A DNA stretch of 64,000 nt from Candidatus Kapaibacterium sp. Lineage in GTDB: Bacteria > Bacteroidota > Ignavibacteria > Kapaibacteriales > UBA7675. Made by a program: the position numbers and the translations under genes. The stretch lies in assembly GCA_028284775.1 (NCBI GenBank), contig JANQRB010000171.1, positions 17,326-81,325 on the forward strand. The letters are read 5' to 3'. Positions 45,906-54,731 of the stretch are shown here, one piece after another (positions within the stretch are counted from its first letter, which is position 1; each line of letters begins with the position of its first letter). Below the pieces are notes generated by a model. It had not been told where the DNA came from and did no database searches. It saw nothing but the letters and a program-made list of their open reading frames with translations.

Positions 45906-48026
45906 TTGAAGATACTGCGTGTCGAGGCGCCGGCGAAGCGTTATATTAAAAGCGATGGCGACGGGGAGACCTACCGCCGTGTCATCGCCGACCTGGACAA
46001 CTGCCATGAACTCTTCGAGGAGAAGTTCAGGAACTACCAGCGCAACCTGCGCTACTACCAGGGCAAGCACTGGACCGAAACAGAAAAGGCGGCCTTCCAT
46101 TCCCAGTTCCGGCACCACTACTCGTTTAACGAAATTCAGAATAAAATTGAGCACCTGGTAGGCAGCCAGATGCAGACGCGGCTCGATGCGCGTGCGCAGC
46201 CGCGTGAGCAGGGCGACCAGGAGCAGGCCGAACTCTTAAACCTGCTGCTCCACTGGACCGAACAAGTCAATGACCTGGAATACACCGAAAGCGAGTGTTT
46301 TAAGGACGCGCTTATCGCTGGCGCGGGCGCGGTACTGGTACGCTGGGAGCCGGGCGGCGTGGCGGGCGGCTACCCCAGGGTGGAGCGGGTGCCGGTCTAC
46401 GAGCTGTTCTGGGACCCGGACAGCACGACGATTGATCTCAGCGACGCGCAATGGATGTGCCGGGTGACGGCGATGACCAAGGCGCGCGCCGCCGAGATGT
46501 ACCCGCAGTTCGCCGCATCCATCGATAAGGCGGGCATTACGAGCCATGCAGATCCCTGGTACTACAGTTTTGCCACAGAACGCCGCCGGCAGGGGCAGAG
46601 CGCGCATAGCTCTTTCGGCCGCGCCTCGGGGCGTGAGTTCATCCGCATTGTCGAACATTGGGAGCGTGTCAAGACCTTTAAGTATATCGTCGAGGATCAG
46701 TTAACAGGCCGTGAGCGGCGCTTCGACACGCGCCGCGAGGCGGTCGACTATGCGGAGGGTTTAAGCGAGGCTTACCTGGAGGCCGGCGAGCTGCTCGTTA
46801 ACCCGGATGGGACTGACAAAATATTGCTCGTCACCAGCTCGCGCGATCAGATCATCCAGACGATCATCATCGGCACAGAGCTGGTTCACCGCGCCTTAAC
46901 AGTCCTGCCAACCTTCCCCTATGTCGTCGACTTCGCCTTTTTCCACGACGGCGACTACTGGGCTTTCGTCGACCAGCTCATCGATCCGCAGATAATGGTG
47001 AACCGCTACCTGACGCAGTTCGACTACCAGCTCGGCACAAGCATGAAGTCGGCGATCTCGGTGATGGAGTCGCTGCTGAAACGCGGCTTTACGATCGAAG
47101 ACGTAAGGCGCGAGATGTCGAAGACCAGCCCGGTCTTCCCCGTGCTTAACCACGAGGCGATCCGTGAGCGCCAGGGGCCGAATCCCGACGCCTCTCTCTT
47201 TCAGGGCATCGAGCTGGCGATCGGCCGGATACTGGCTTTTTCGGGCGGCGCCAATGCGGTGGGATTGACCGAGAATGCGGCCGAAAGCGGAAGAGCCGTC
47301 CTGCACCGGCAATACGCCGCCAACATCGGCCGGCTGCCGCTCTTCGATCACCTGCGGCTGTGGCGGCGCAACCTCACGATGCAACTGATATGGTATATCA
47401 AGAACTTTATGGGTCCGGAGCAGATACGGCGCATCATCGGCCTCAGCGCCGAGGCGGTTCAGCTCGACGACGGCCTGCTTGACACGCTCGGCGAAATCGA
47501 GACCGACGTCTTTGTCGACGAGATCGCCAAGAGCGAGTCGGCCCGCGAGCAGCAATACGAGCAGGCGAAGGAACTTTTCCAGGTGATCGGCGCGCCGCCC
47601 GAGCTGGTGATGCCGACGATGATCGAGTTGAGCAACCTGCCATCCAGTAAAAAGAAGCAGTTGCTGGAGCAGGTTAACTTCTTCAAACAGTACCAGGAAG
47701 AGCAGGCACAGCTCGCCCAAGAGCAGAAAATGCAGGAGCAGGTCGAGACTTCGCTGCGCAAGCGCGAGCTGAAAGAGCGCCGTGAGGCGGAGCTGGGGCT
47801 GGGGCTGGGGCTGGAGGATAATCAGAAGGACAATGCCGAGTTCGCGGAGCAGTTGCACGCCGAAGTGCGGGATGAGGTGCTGAAGCAGTTTAACATCAGG
47901 ACCCACGGACTGCCGCCAAGCGCCAAATTTCAATACCTGGGTGGTCACGGCTCGCCGGAGGAGTACGCCGACAGTCAGGCCAAGAGCATCATCGCTCAAA
48001 TGGGTAGGCCGCCCGGTAAAGGATAA
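45906..48026 (+). CDS. Portal protein (P22-like)
   Basis: The 706-residue dodecameric channel at the capsid vertex. The TTG start at 45906 follows AAGGA about ten bases earlier. The N-terminal 'HYSFNEIQNKIEHLVGSQMQTRLDARAQPREQGDQEQAELLN' pattern and 'ECFKDALIAGAGAVLVRWE' are typical of P22-type portals of podoviruses. 'DFAFFHDGDYWAFVDQLIDPQIMVNRYLTQ' matches the core. The C-terminal ~130 residues are a long charged coiled coil (QYQEEQAQLAQEQKMQEQ...), fitting the barrel seen in P22. The regulatory element B overlaps its stop codon. Confidence 0.9.
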   Translation: MKILRVEAPAKRYIKSDGDGETYRRVIADLDNCHELFEEKFRNYQRNLRYYQGKHWTETEKAAFHSQFRHHYSFNEIQNKIEHLVGSQMQTRLDARAQPREQGDQEQAELLNLLLHWTEQVNDLEYTESECFKDALIAGAGAVLVRWEPGGVAGGYPRVERVPVYELFWDPDSTTIDLSDAQWMCRVTAMTKARAAEMYPQFAASIDKAGITSHADPWYYSFATERRRQGQSAHSSFGRASGREFIRIVEHWERVKTFKYIVEDQLTGRERRFDTRREAVDYAEGLSEAYLEAGELLVNPDGTDKILLVTSSRDQIIQTIIIGTELVHRALTVLPTFPYVVDFAFFHDGDYWAFVDQLIDPQIMVNRYLTQFDYQLGTSMKSAISVMESLLKRGFTIEDVRREMSKTSPVFPVLNHEAIRERQGPNPDASLFQGIELAIGRILAFSGGANAVGLTENAAESGRAVLHRQYAANIGRLPLFDHLRLWRRNLTMQLIWYIKNFMGPEQIRRIIGLSAEAVQLDDGLLDTLGEIETDVFVDEIAKSESAREQQYEQAKELFQVIGAPPELVMPTMIELSNLPSSKKKQLLEQVNFFKQYQEEQAQLAQEQKMQEQVETSLRKRELKERREAELGLGLGLEDNQKDNAEFAEQLHAEVRDEVLKQFNIRTHGLPPSAKFQYLGGHGSPEEYADSQAKSIIAQMGRPPGKG

Positions 48027-48040
48027 ACATTTGTTAACAC
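48022..48040 (+). promoter_or_regulatory. TTGTTAACA element, copy B
   Basis: GATAAACATTTGTTAACAC overlaps the portal stop codon and lies about 110 bases before the scaffold gene. It matches copies A (44015) and C (62559) at most positions. Confidence 0.45.
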
Positions 48041-48042
48041 CT

Positions 48043-48098
48043 GCCGGCCCTGGCTATTGATGGCCGGCGCGGCGCGGCTTAAGTTGAGCAAGACTTAA
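48043..48098 (+). terminator. Hairpin between portal and scaffold genes
   Basis: Arms GCCGGCC/GGCCGGC (48043-48068) are followed by CTTAAG-N10-CTTAAG (48077-48098), two palindromes that can pair with each other. No T-run follows, so this may attenuate rather than end transcription, or mark an mRNA processing point between the two genes. Confidence 0.35.
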
Positions 48099-48149
48099 GG
48101 TGATAGCCCGGGGCGGCAACAATTTTTACGAAGATTCCAGTGAGACAGT

Positions 48150-49148
48150 ATGGACGAAAATGCGGTGATGGATCAGGAAGCGCCTGAACTAAGGGCGGAT
48201 GAATCTTCCCTTAGTCCCGACGCGCCCGCCGAAGGGGAGCAGGATGGCAGAGCGCCGGATGGCGGAGCGCCGGATGGCGGAGCGCCGGATGGAGGCGGGC
48301 AGGAAGAGACATCCGGCGACGAGGCGGGGCCGGCGGAGAATCCGCTGGCGGACTACCAGATTCCGATCGAAGATCCGGAGACCGGCGAGCAGCTCGGCGA
48401 GTGGAGTTATAAGGAGATGGTCGAGACCTACCGCAAGCGTGGTGATTTCGACGCCGACGTCGAGGAAAAGTATAAACAGGTCGCGCCGGTATTGGACGTG
48501 GTGAACGATTCACCGCTGGCGCAATTCATCATCCAGCATCGCAAGCGGGGCTATTCGGATCAGCAGATCATGGAGCATATCGGTAAGCACTCCGGCGGCA
48601 AGCAGGCCGAAGCGGCTGAGGACGGCGGCGCGCCGGCCGAGGAAGAAGAGGGCGTTTTCAGCGAGGAAGAAGAAAGCGACGCCCGCATCGCGGCGCTGGA
48701 AAAACAGATCGAATCCATACGTCAGGAAAAGTCGCAGAGCGAGGTGCTGACACACAACGACCGGATCTTCGGCGCGGCCCTGGCCGAACGGGGCGTGGAC
48801 CCGGCGAAGCTCAGTCAGGACGAGCAGCGCGAGCTGGCCGCCACGATTCAGCGCATGCTGCCGGGCATCGACCTCTACAGTTACAGGCTGACCGAGCCCC
48901 TGGCAAATGCAATCATCGCCGAGGGTTTGAAGGGCAAGGGCGCGCCACGGAAGGAGGGCGCTAAAAGCAAGGGCAGGCAGGGCGCCGGCTCCCAGACGCG
49001 CGCCCGCCTGCAAAACCTGCCGCAGATTCTGCCGGGCGGCGGCGGCAGGCAGAGAGCCGGTGATAAAGCAAAAACTGACAATCTATCGCGAGACACGAGG
49101 AGACAGCGCAGCAATGAATTTTTCTTAACGGGCAAGCTACCGGAGTAA
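48150..49148 (+). CDS. Probable capsid scaffolding protein
   Basis: A 332-residue, very acidic protein placed between portal and capsid genes, the usual site of the scaffold. It has an N-terminal Asp/Glu/Gly-rich low-complexity region, a central part containing 'YQIPIEDPETGEQLGEWSYKEMVETYRKRGDFDADVEEKYKQ', a coiled-coil segment (~175-200) and a basic C-terminal tail (RLQNLPQILPGGGGRQRAGDKAK...), which in other phages binds the coat protein. The segment at 48244-48290 is a tandem 15-bp repeat encoding repeated GAPDG. Assignment rests on position and composition. Confidence 0.7.
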   Translation: MDENAVMDQEAPELRADESSLSPDAPAEGEQDGRAPDGGAPDGGAPDGGGQEETSGDEAGPAENPLADYQIPIEDPETGEQLGEWSYKEMVETYRKRGDFDADVEEKYKQVAPVLDVVNDSPLAQFIIQHRKRGYSDQQIMEHIGKHSGGKQAEAAEDGGAPAEEEEGVFSEEEESDARIAALEKQIESIRQEKSQSEVLTHNDRIFGAALAERGVDPAKLSQDEQRELAATIQRMLPGIDLYSYRLTEPLANAIIAEGLKGKGAPRKEGAKSKGRQGAGSQTRARLQNLPQILPGGGGRQRAGDKAKTDNLSRDTRRQRSNEFFLTGKLPE

Positions 49149-49155
49149 CAGTTCG

Positions 49156-50433
49156 ATGTTTGACAACTTAACACGCGGCGGCGCGCGCTCATCGACGAGC
49201 ATCGACCCGCGCAAAATCAAGGAAGAGCTGGACGAGAAGGTCAGGCGGCTCGACCCGGAGGCCTGCCCCTTGCAGCTCATTACCGACAAGCTGAGCCGTG
49301 GCCCCAGGCCTAAGTCGCATAAGATCTGCGTGCAGCAGTACGACGCCTTCGATCATTTCGACATAGCGTCGAACTTCACGGCCGGGACGAGCGGCGAAGC
49401 ACGCTACGCCCGTATCAGAGTCGCGAATCGCAGCCGCGTCACAACCGGCAACCAGATGATCTATTACCCGCAGGACAAGATCACGATTCCCTCGACGAAT
49501 CAGACCGTGGAGGTGATGATTACGCCCCTGGCCTCGAAGGTCGTTAACGGCGCGGAGCTGTCGCTGACGACCGGCCTGACCGGGAATACGGCAACACGGA
49601 CGGCGGGCACGGACATCGTGGTGCGCAATATCGAGCCGCAGCCGATCATCCCCTTCACAAACACCGACATCGTGTATGTGGGACGGACGATCCACGAGTC
49701 GCAGCCGATCGAAGCCAGCCCGATCCAGCGCGACTGTTTCTACGACTACAACTGGGTGGAGCACAAAGAGGCCGTCGTCGTCTTCACCGAGGATCAGAAG
49801 GAGTGGGTGCAGACCCACGGCAGCGTACCGGACTTCACCTTCCAGCAGCGCGAGCAGATTATGGAGTTTAAGAAGAGCGTGGAGTACTCCATGTTCTTCG
49901 GCGAGCGGGCCGTTAACTTCGAGCAGGCCGGCAGGCCGACACGGCACATGCGCGGGCTTATCCCCTCGATCCAGACCAATGTCGCGGTTTACAACCCCGA
50001 CAGCATCAGCGACTTCGAGGTGATGTTCGGCAACTTTCTTTTGCACCAGGGCTTTCGCTACAACCCCAACGGCAAACGCAAATTCGCCTGGGCCGGCGCG
50101 CAGTTCCTGCAAAAGTTCGCGATGGCCTTTCGCGACTACCGCAACATCGCCTTTAACAAGGGCCAGTACTCGCCCGGTCTGAATGTCGACAGCTACAACA
50201 TCCTCGGGATGGAAATCCTGATCACGCGCAACGAGGTGTTTCGCCTCGGCACGGAGATGGACCACTGGTGCATCATCTTCGACCCGCAGGAGGCGGAGCT
50301 GCGGCCGGTGAAAACCTATGAGTCGCGGCCCTATGCGCTGGCCAACGAGCGCGACTACAAGTGGATGATCGAGTGGCAGGGATCGATCGCCTGGCACCGC
50401 GAAGAAGTTAACGCTATCCTCCGAACCAACTAG
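49156..50433 (+). CDS. Major capsid protein (SU10-like)
   Basis: A 425-residue shell protein. The sequence (GTSGEARYARIRVANRSRVTTGNQMIYYP, 'EHKEAVVVFTEDQKEWV', 'MEFKKSVEYSMFFGERA', 'RHMRGLIPSIQTNV', 'YNILGMEILITRNE') matches the DUF5309/SU10 major capsid family with an HK97-type fold. It starts seven bases after the scaffold gene ends, with an AGTAACAG leader. No N-terminal delta-domain extension is apparent, consistent with a separate scaffold. Confidence 0.85.
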   Translation: MFDNLTRGGARSSTSIDPRKIKEELDEKVRRLDPEACPLQLITDKLSRGPRPKSHKICVQQYDAFDHFDIASNFTAGTSGEARYARIRVANRSRVTTGNQMIYYPQDKITIPSTNQTVEVMITPLASKVVNGAELSLTTGLTGNTATRTAGTDIVVRNIEPQPIIPFTNTDIVYVGRTIHESQPIEASPIQRDCFYDYNWVEHKEAVVVFTEDQKEWVQTHGSVPDFTFQQREQIMEFKKSVEYSMFFGERAVNFEQAGRPTRHMRGLIPSIQTNVAVYNPDSISDFEVMFGNFLLHQGFRYNPNGKRKFAWAGAQFLQKFAMAFRDYRNIAFNKGQYSPGLNVDSYNILGMEILITRNEVFRLGTEMDHWCIIFDPQEAELRPVKTYESRPYALANERDYKWMIEWQGSIAWHREEVNAILRTN

Positions 50434-50441
50434 GAATCTTA

Positions 50442-51005
50442 ATGCGATACGTCTCCCCTTACCAGCGCCTGGCGCTCTACACGAATGACGGCCGGCGGCG
50501 GCATCAGTTCGAAAACGGCGAGCTGATCGTCGGCGATCCGGCCGGCGCGAGCGGCGTCAATATTATCGATGCCACGCAGAGCGCGCCGCCCCTGGCGACC
50601 GAATTGCAGGTCGTAAGTCCCGCCGGATCGAACGATCTGGAAAAAGTAGGTCTTAACACGCTGTTCTGGGCCGCGCCGCCGCTGACGCCGGCCGACGCCC
50701 TGGCCGCCGTGGAGGATACCGTCTACGAGGTGCTGCAAGGACCGGTCACCTACGACGGCGTGGTCTACCAGCGTGGCGAGCGGTTCAAGGTGGACGGCAC
50801 GGCGACGGCCTTTACGGGCACCGGCGCAGTAGTAGCGCTGGCGGTTCCCGCACCCTACAATCAGCTTGGCGCGGAGCAGTACCGCGAAGAAGCCTTTAAG
50901 ATTAAACACATGGGCCGGCAGGACGAGATAGCCGACAAGCCTGTCTGGAGCTTTGAGGATGAGGGCGGCTTCCCGCCGCAAAGTCCCGGTTTATTAAACG
51001 AATAA
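50442..51005 (+). CDS. Unknown virion-module protein
   Basis: A 187-residue protein eight bases after the capsid gene. The N-terminal part is beta-rich (LALYTNDGRRRHQFENGELIVGD) and the middle has 'TVYEVLQGPVTYDGVVYQRGERFKV', a small barrel-like pattern. The C-terminal tail is flexible and acidic. Position suggests a capsid decoration or head-completion protein; no family is recognised. Confidence 0.6.
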   Translation: MRYVSPYQRLALYTNDGRRRHQFENGELIVGDPAGASGVNIIDATQSAPPLATELQVVSPAGSNDLEKVGLNTLFWAAPPLTPADALAAVEDTVYEVLQGPVTYDGVVYQRGERFKVDGTATAFTGTGAVVALAVPAPYNQLGAEQYREEAFKIKHMGRQDEIADKPVWSFEDEGGFPPQSPGLLNE

Positions 51006-51023
51006 TTGTAAGTACCTAAAGCT

Positions 51024-51386
51024 ATGGCGGAAATGCAAAAAGAGTCTTCTCCTCCCTCGCCGGCCGAGCCGGCCAAAAAAGCCAAGTCCGGCCTCGTGGG
51101 GCGTCCCCGCAAGGATCAAAAAACCTGCTTCGTTTCCTTCGCGCGCAACTTAAACGTGTATCTGAGCGAACACAAGCGGATCGAGTTCCGCGATTCGGTC
51201 TACCGCTCCGAGTCGGCTGAGGAGATCAGGCTGCTGCGCGAGCACAGCGGCTTCAGGACACAGTTCTGGGAAGGCAAGCTGCCGGGCGGCATCAAGGCCA
51301 AGATCGAAGAGCAGCAGAAGGGCTTGACGCGCGACGCTAATGAGCATGAAGTAAACTATGAACAACTCCAGTCCGGAACGGCCTGA
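51024..51386 (+). CDS. Unknown virion-module protein
   Basis: A 120-residue basic protein with a Pro/Lys-rich N-terminus (SSPPSPAEPAKKAKSGLVGRPRKDQK) like a flexible nucleic-acid-binding tail. A helical domain follows. Its stop overlaps the next start (TGATG), showing coupled translation. No family is recognised. Confidence 0.6.
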   Translation: MAEMQKESSPPSPAEPAKKAKSGLVGRPRKDQKTCFVSFARNLNVYLSEHKRIEFRDSVYRSESAEEIRLLREHSGFRTQFWEGKLPGGIKAKIEEQQKGLTRDANEHEVNYEQLQSGTA

Positions 51387-51781
51387 TGCTGAGCATGACG
51401 GACCTCATCGGCGGCATCCCGCAGAAACCGAAGGTGGACCGGAAGGACGCCGACTCGCGCGAATTCCAGCTTGGTTATGCCACCGCCAACCTTGAAGAGC
51501 AGCGCAAGCGGCTCGAAGAGGAGAAGTCGGAGTTCGCGGCGCGGGCGATGGAGCTGATGAAGCTGCAAGCCTCGATCGAAGAACAATTAAGCGCTATGTC
51601 CGGACAAATTCCTCCGCTGGGCGCCGAAGCCGTCCCGCCGCTAATGCCCGAGGCGGTGCCGGGGATGGAAGGCGCCATGCTCCCGCCGGACCTGCCGGGC
51701 GGTGGTCCTCCGGGACCGCCGCCACCGCAGGCCGCTCAGATGGGAGCGCCCTTTGCTCCGGGATTGCCCACAAGCTTCTGA
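51386..51781 (+). CDS. Coiled-coil, Pro-rich protein
   Basis: A 131-residue protein with a coiled-coil segment at about 30-72 (NLEEQRKRLEEEKSEFAARAMELMKLQASIEE) and a Pro/Gly/Met-rich tail (LPGGGPPGPPPPQAAQMG). It may be a small structural or tape-like linker in the neck. Start and stop overlap its neighbours by one base each. Confidence 0.6.
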   Translation: MLSMTDLIGGIPQKPKVDRKDADSREFQLGYATANLEEQRKRLEEEKSEFAARAMELMKLQASIEEQLSAMSGQIPPLGAEAVPPLMPEAVPGMEGAMLPPDLPGGGPPGPPPPQAAQMGAPFAPGLPTSF

Positions 51782-52422
51782 TGGATGCGACGCCCTACAT
51801 AGAGCGCATACGCAGAATTACAGGCGACTACGAAGACGAGTACCGCAAGGGCCTGTTCTGGGCGGACCACTTCCTGCTCCTGGCGCTGAATGCCGCGCAG
51901 GACGCCGTGTTTTCGAAGGCGCTGGACCTGCCGGTGGGCTATCCGCTGCGCCGCCTCGTGACGCCCCTGGTCAGCCCCGGCGGCCCCTTGCCGCTGCCGG
52001 CGGACTATGCCCATTTCGTGACGGGCGTCATAACACGTGACAGTGGCGAGCGCCGCTTCGCGCGCGTTTACCTGGGCGCTGAGGCCGTGACTTTCTTTCA
52101 CAGTCTGCACGACGCCGTCTTTATCGTGGGCGACACCGCCTACTTCCAGGACATGGGCAATTTGGATGGCACCGGAGTGCTGCACTACTACCGGCGGCCC
52201 TCGCCACTGCTGAGGCCCGGCGATCCCGGCTTCACGGCCGCCCAGGAGTTTGACGCGGCGATCTATGACATTATCCTGAACCTGGCGATTAAGATTATCA
52301 GCATTAAGGAAACCCTGACGCGGCGCGCCGCCGCGAAGGGCCGGCGAGCGGCGGCGGCCTGGGCGGCCGAGACGCCCGGCGACTTCATTATCCCTTCCAC
52401 CGAGCGGAGGCCTGATGTATAG
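51781..52422 (+). CDS. Neck/head-tail adaptor-like protein 1
   Basis: A 213-residue protein and the first of five similar proteins in a row. Its layout is an N-terminal helix pair ('DHFLLLALNAAQDAVFSKAL', about 29-48), a beta domain ('LPLPADYAHFVTGVI') and C-terminal helices ('FDAAIYDIILNLAIKII', about 157-173). This resembles the helical-bundle head-tail adaptor of SU10- and P22-type podoviruses (DUF6682-like). It starts at an ATG that overlaps the previous stop. Confidence 0.6.
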   Translation: MDATPYIERIRRITGDYEDEYRKGLFWADHFLLLALNAAQDAVFSKALDLPVGYPLRRLVTPLVSPGGPLPLPADYAHFVTGVITRDSGERRFARVYLGAEAVTFFHSLHDAVFIVGDTAYFQDMGNLDGTGVLHYYRRPSPLLRPGDPGFTAAQEFDAAIYDIILNLAIKIISIKETLTRRAAAKGRRAAAAWAAETPGDFIIPSTERRPDV

Positions 52423-52645
52423 CCTGGTCACGGCCGCCTATGTGCAGCCCCTCGCGAGTCAATTGACCGATGAATTTTGGCAGGAAATGGAGCGCTGCGG
52501 CTTTAGCCGGGCGCTTTTGGGCATCAGCGCGCTGATTCGGCAATCCACTGAAATGAGGATCTCACAGGATGACATCAGGCGAAGTAATAGACGTGCTGCG
52601 TATGCAGCTCGACGACGGGCTGCTGCGGCACACAGGCAAGACTGA
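52415..52645 (+). CDS. Possible 76-residue overlapping protein
   Basis: This frame fills the 146-base gap between adaptor-like proteins 1 and 2 and overlaps each. It starts with an ATG overlapping the previous gene by eight bases, then runs 77 bases into the next gene. The first half is protein-like (LVTAAYVQPLASQLTDEFWQEMERCGFSRALLG); the Arg/Ala-rich end arises from overlap. It may be real or chance. Confidence 0.35.
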   Translation: MYSLVTAAYVQPLASQLTDEFWQEMERCGFSRALLGISALIRQSTEMRISQDDIRRSNRRAAYAARRRAAAAHRQD

Positions 52646-53168
52646 AGCGCTGCGCTCCATTAACGAAGCACAGCGAGCCCTGCTGCGCCTTTTCTACCGC
52701 AGCGGCAACGAAAGAGCGCTCAGGCCCCTCTACCGCGTCACGGCCCTGCTGGACAATGGCGACAGCGTTCCGGGCGTGGAATACCCGCGAGCCTGCCGCA
52801 TCTATAACAGTGAGACGGACCCGGACGCCACTTCCTGGTCGGCGGTGCATGTTAAGCACGAACTGTTTCTTCACTATGCCGGAGCGGGTCACGGCGTGGG
52901 AGCTGATTTCACCCCCTCCCCGCAGGCGCTCTACTGTTGGCACAATAATCAGCTCTTTTTTGTGAAGGCCGGCGCCGACCAGCGCGCGAAGTTCTGGTAT
53001 GTCAAGGCGCCGGAGACATTCACCGAAAGCGTGACGCTCGAACTGCCGGCGGAGTTTCACATGCGGATCGCGAGCTATGCGGCTGAGCTGCTTAACGAAG
53101 CCGACGAGGGCGAGCTGGAGCGCGAAGGCCTGGCGGCGACGGGCCGGCTGGAGGAAAGCCGGCTATGA
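52569..53168 (+). CDS. Neck/head-tail adaptor-like protein 2
   Basis: A 199-residue member of the five-gene series. 'EALRSINEAQRALLRLFYRSG' (~25-45) aligns with the helix pair of the others; a beta domain follows with 'PLYRVTALLDNGDSVPGVEYPRACRIYN', and helices close the chain (EFHMRIASYAAELLNEADEG). Start ATG at 52569, preceded by GAGGATCTCACAGG. Its end overlaps the next start by four bases. A role in the connector between portal and tail is inferred from gene order and layout. Confidence 0.65.
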   Translation: MTSGEVIDVLRMQLDDGLLRHTGKTEALRSINEAQRALLRLFYRSGNERALRPLYRVTALLDNGDSVPGVEYPRACRIYNSETDPDATSWSAVHVKHELFLHYAGAGHGVGADFTPSPQALYCWHNNQLFFVKAGADQRAKFWYVKAPETFTESVTLELPAEFHMRIASYAAELLNEADEGELEREGLAATGRLEESRL

Positions 53169-53950
53169 TACAGTACTCCAGCATGACATTGCAAGAGGCG
53201 ATCGACGAGGTGATGAACCGCGCCGGTCAGTTTCGTACCGCTACCAACCTGGACTGGCAGACCGTGCGCATGTTTGTTAACCGCGCGCGCCGCGAAGTGC
53301 TTAACACGACCCTGCCCTACAAGGACTGGGCCTATATCGAGCAGGTGCCGATCCTGCATGGCGGCATAAAGGGCCAGCCGGGCGGCGTGCCGGAGGATTA
53401 TATCAGATTCGTCAGAGTCATATTGCGCGATCCCTCAGGCGCGGGCGAATACCACGAGGCGCGCTATGCCGATCCGCGCGAATTCTACACCCTCGCGAAC
53501 TGGCGTAACCGCCAGAGCTGGAACCACGCCACCGTGGACAACCCGGTCTTTACGCTCTGGGGAGCTATCAATAGCGTGCCGCCTGAAGACGGCCTCATCT
53601 TTTATGCCGCACCGAATGCCGACCATCAGACCGGCACAGCGCCGGAGGGCTTCAGCTATTACACCGGCGCGCCGCTGGAAGGCTTTATGGACTGCTACCG
53701 GGGTCTCAGGGATTTGACTCTTGCGGCCGAAGTCCTGTCGGTGCCCTACGAATTCGAGAATGCCGTGATCCTGGGCGCGACCCTACGCTGTTACCACAAG
53801 CTGGGCGAGCTGCAAAAGCTGGAGCTGACGCAGCGCGCCGCCTTCGGCGAAATGCGCCGCATCAGGGAGCTAACAGCCGCCAAACGCGAAACGGAAAGAA
53901 TTAACCTGGAATCATTCGAGGATAGCGGTGACGATCAAAGAGTACGCTGA
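53165..53950 (+). CDS. Neck/head-tail adaptor-like protein 3
   Basis: A 261-residue member of the series. 'DWQTVRMFVNRARREVLNTTLPY' (~29-51) is nearly the same as 'DEPTVALLVNRARRDVQNACLSS' in the next gene, showing a common origin. The beta domain contains 'PEDYIRFVRVILRDPSGAGEYHEARYADPREFYTLA', and C-terminal helices follow. Its last 23 bases overlap the next gene. It probably forms part of the neck stack. Confidence 0.65.
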   Translation: MIQYSSMTLQEAIDEVMNRAGQFRTATNLDWQTVRMFVNRARREVLNTTLPYKDWAYIEQVPILHGGIKGQPGGVPEDYIRFVRVILRDPSGAGEYHEARYADPREFYTLANWRNRQSWNHATVDNPVFTLWGAINSVPPEDGLIFYAAPNADHQTGTAPEGFSYYTGAPLEGFMDCYRGLRDLTLAAEVLSVPYEFENAVILGATLRCYHKLGELQKLELTQRAAFGEMRRIRELTAAKRETERINLESFEDSGDDQRVR

Positions 53951-54731
53951 CGAAGTGCGGCTGCGCCTGGAGCGCCAGAGTGTAGCCCTTGCGCTGGACG
54001 AGCCGACCGTGGCGCTCCTGGTAAACCGCGCAAGACGCGACGTGCAGAACGCCTGCCTCAGCTCCCATCCGGAGCGCTTCGGCCGGGTCCAGGTAGTAGA
54101 TGGCGCGGCCTTTATTCCACGCGCCGAAATGTCGGTTACTAATCCGGCGAGCAGCAGGCTGATTAACGTCTATGAATTGCCATTGCCGCAGGACTTCATT
54201 GACCCGGTCGTCGCAATCCTGCAATACATTCATGCTGGAGTCACCTACCGCTGGGAGGCACGCCGCGCCGACAAGCGCGAGCTGCACGCCGTCCTGATGC
54301 AATCCTGGAACCTGCCCACCATCACGCAGCCCATCTATGTCGTGGAGCGCGAGCCGAACGACCCCACGCCCAAAGCCTTCGTCGCCGGCCTCGAAACCGG
54401 TGGCGGCACTCTCTTCAGCGATGCCGCCTTTACGGATGTTAAGTTCGAGTTCTGGTATACCGCAGCGCTTAATCACCTGGAGCTGTTCCCCAATCCGCCC
54501 TCGACCGTATCGGACGATGAAAGCCGCATACCCTGGCAGTTCGAGGAGCTGGTCATCTGGACCGCGATGACCGACGCGCTGCAAAAGATCGAAGCGCCGA
54601 AGGCGCTCGCTTCGGTCCGGGCCGAGATCGAGTCGCTGCGGGACTTGTTAAAAGTGGATTATGTCGAAGACAAGCTAAAAGCGGGCCGCCTGCTGCCGAG
54701 CCGTGAGCCCACGCCGGGGAGCGCCGCATGA
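53928..54731 (+). CDS. Neck/head-tail adaptor-like protein 4
   Basis: A 267-residue member of the series; the frame is read from a GTG or nearby codon at 53928, in the overlap with the previous gene. The shared helix 'TVALLVNRARRDVQN' is at ~27-41, followed by 'LPQDFIDPVVAILQYIHAGVTYRWEARRADKRELHAVL', equivalent to the region in protein 3. The C-terminal helices (FEELVIWTAMTDALQKIEAPKAL...) are longer. It overlaps the next gene by four bases. Confidence 0.65.
   Translation: MTIKEYADEVRLRLERQSVALALDEPTVALLVNRARRDVQNACLSSHPERFGRVQVVDGAAFIPRAEMSVTNPASSRLINVYELPLPQDFIDPVVAILQYIHAGVTYRWEARRADKRELHAVLMQSWNLPTITQPIYVVEREPNDPTPKAFVAGLETGGGTLFSDAAFTDVKFEFWYTAALNHLELFPNPPSTVSDDESRIPWQFEELVIWTAMTDALQKIEAPKALASVRAEIESLRDLLKVDYVEDKLKAGRLLPSREPTPGSAA

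Noticed and set aside
46896..47999. 367-codon minus-strand frame
   Set aside because: Antisense to the portal gene; Leu/Arg/His-rich composition typical of a shadow frame.
49189..50397. 402-codon minus-strand frame
   Set aside because: Antisense to the major capsid gene; long open antisense frames are expected in GC-rich coding DNA.
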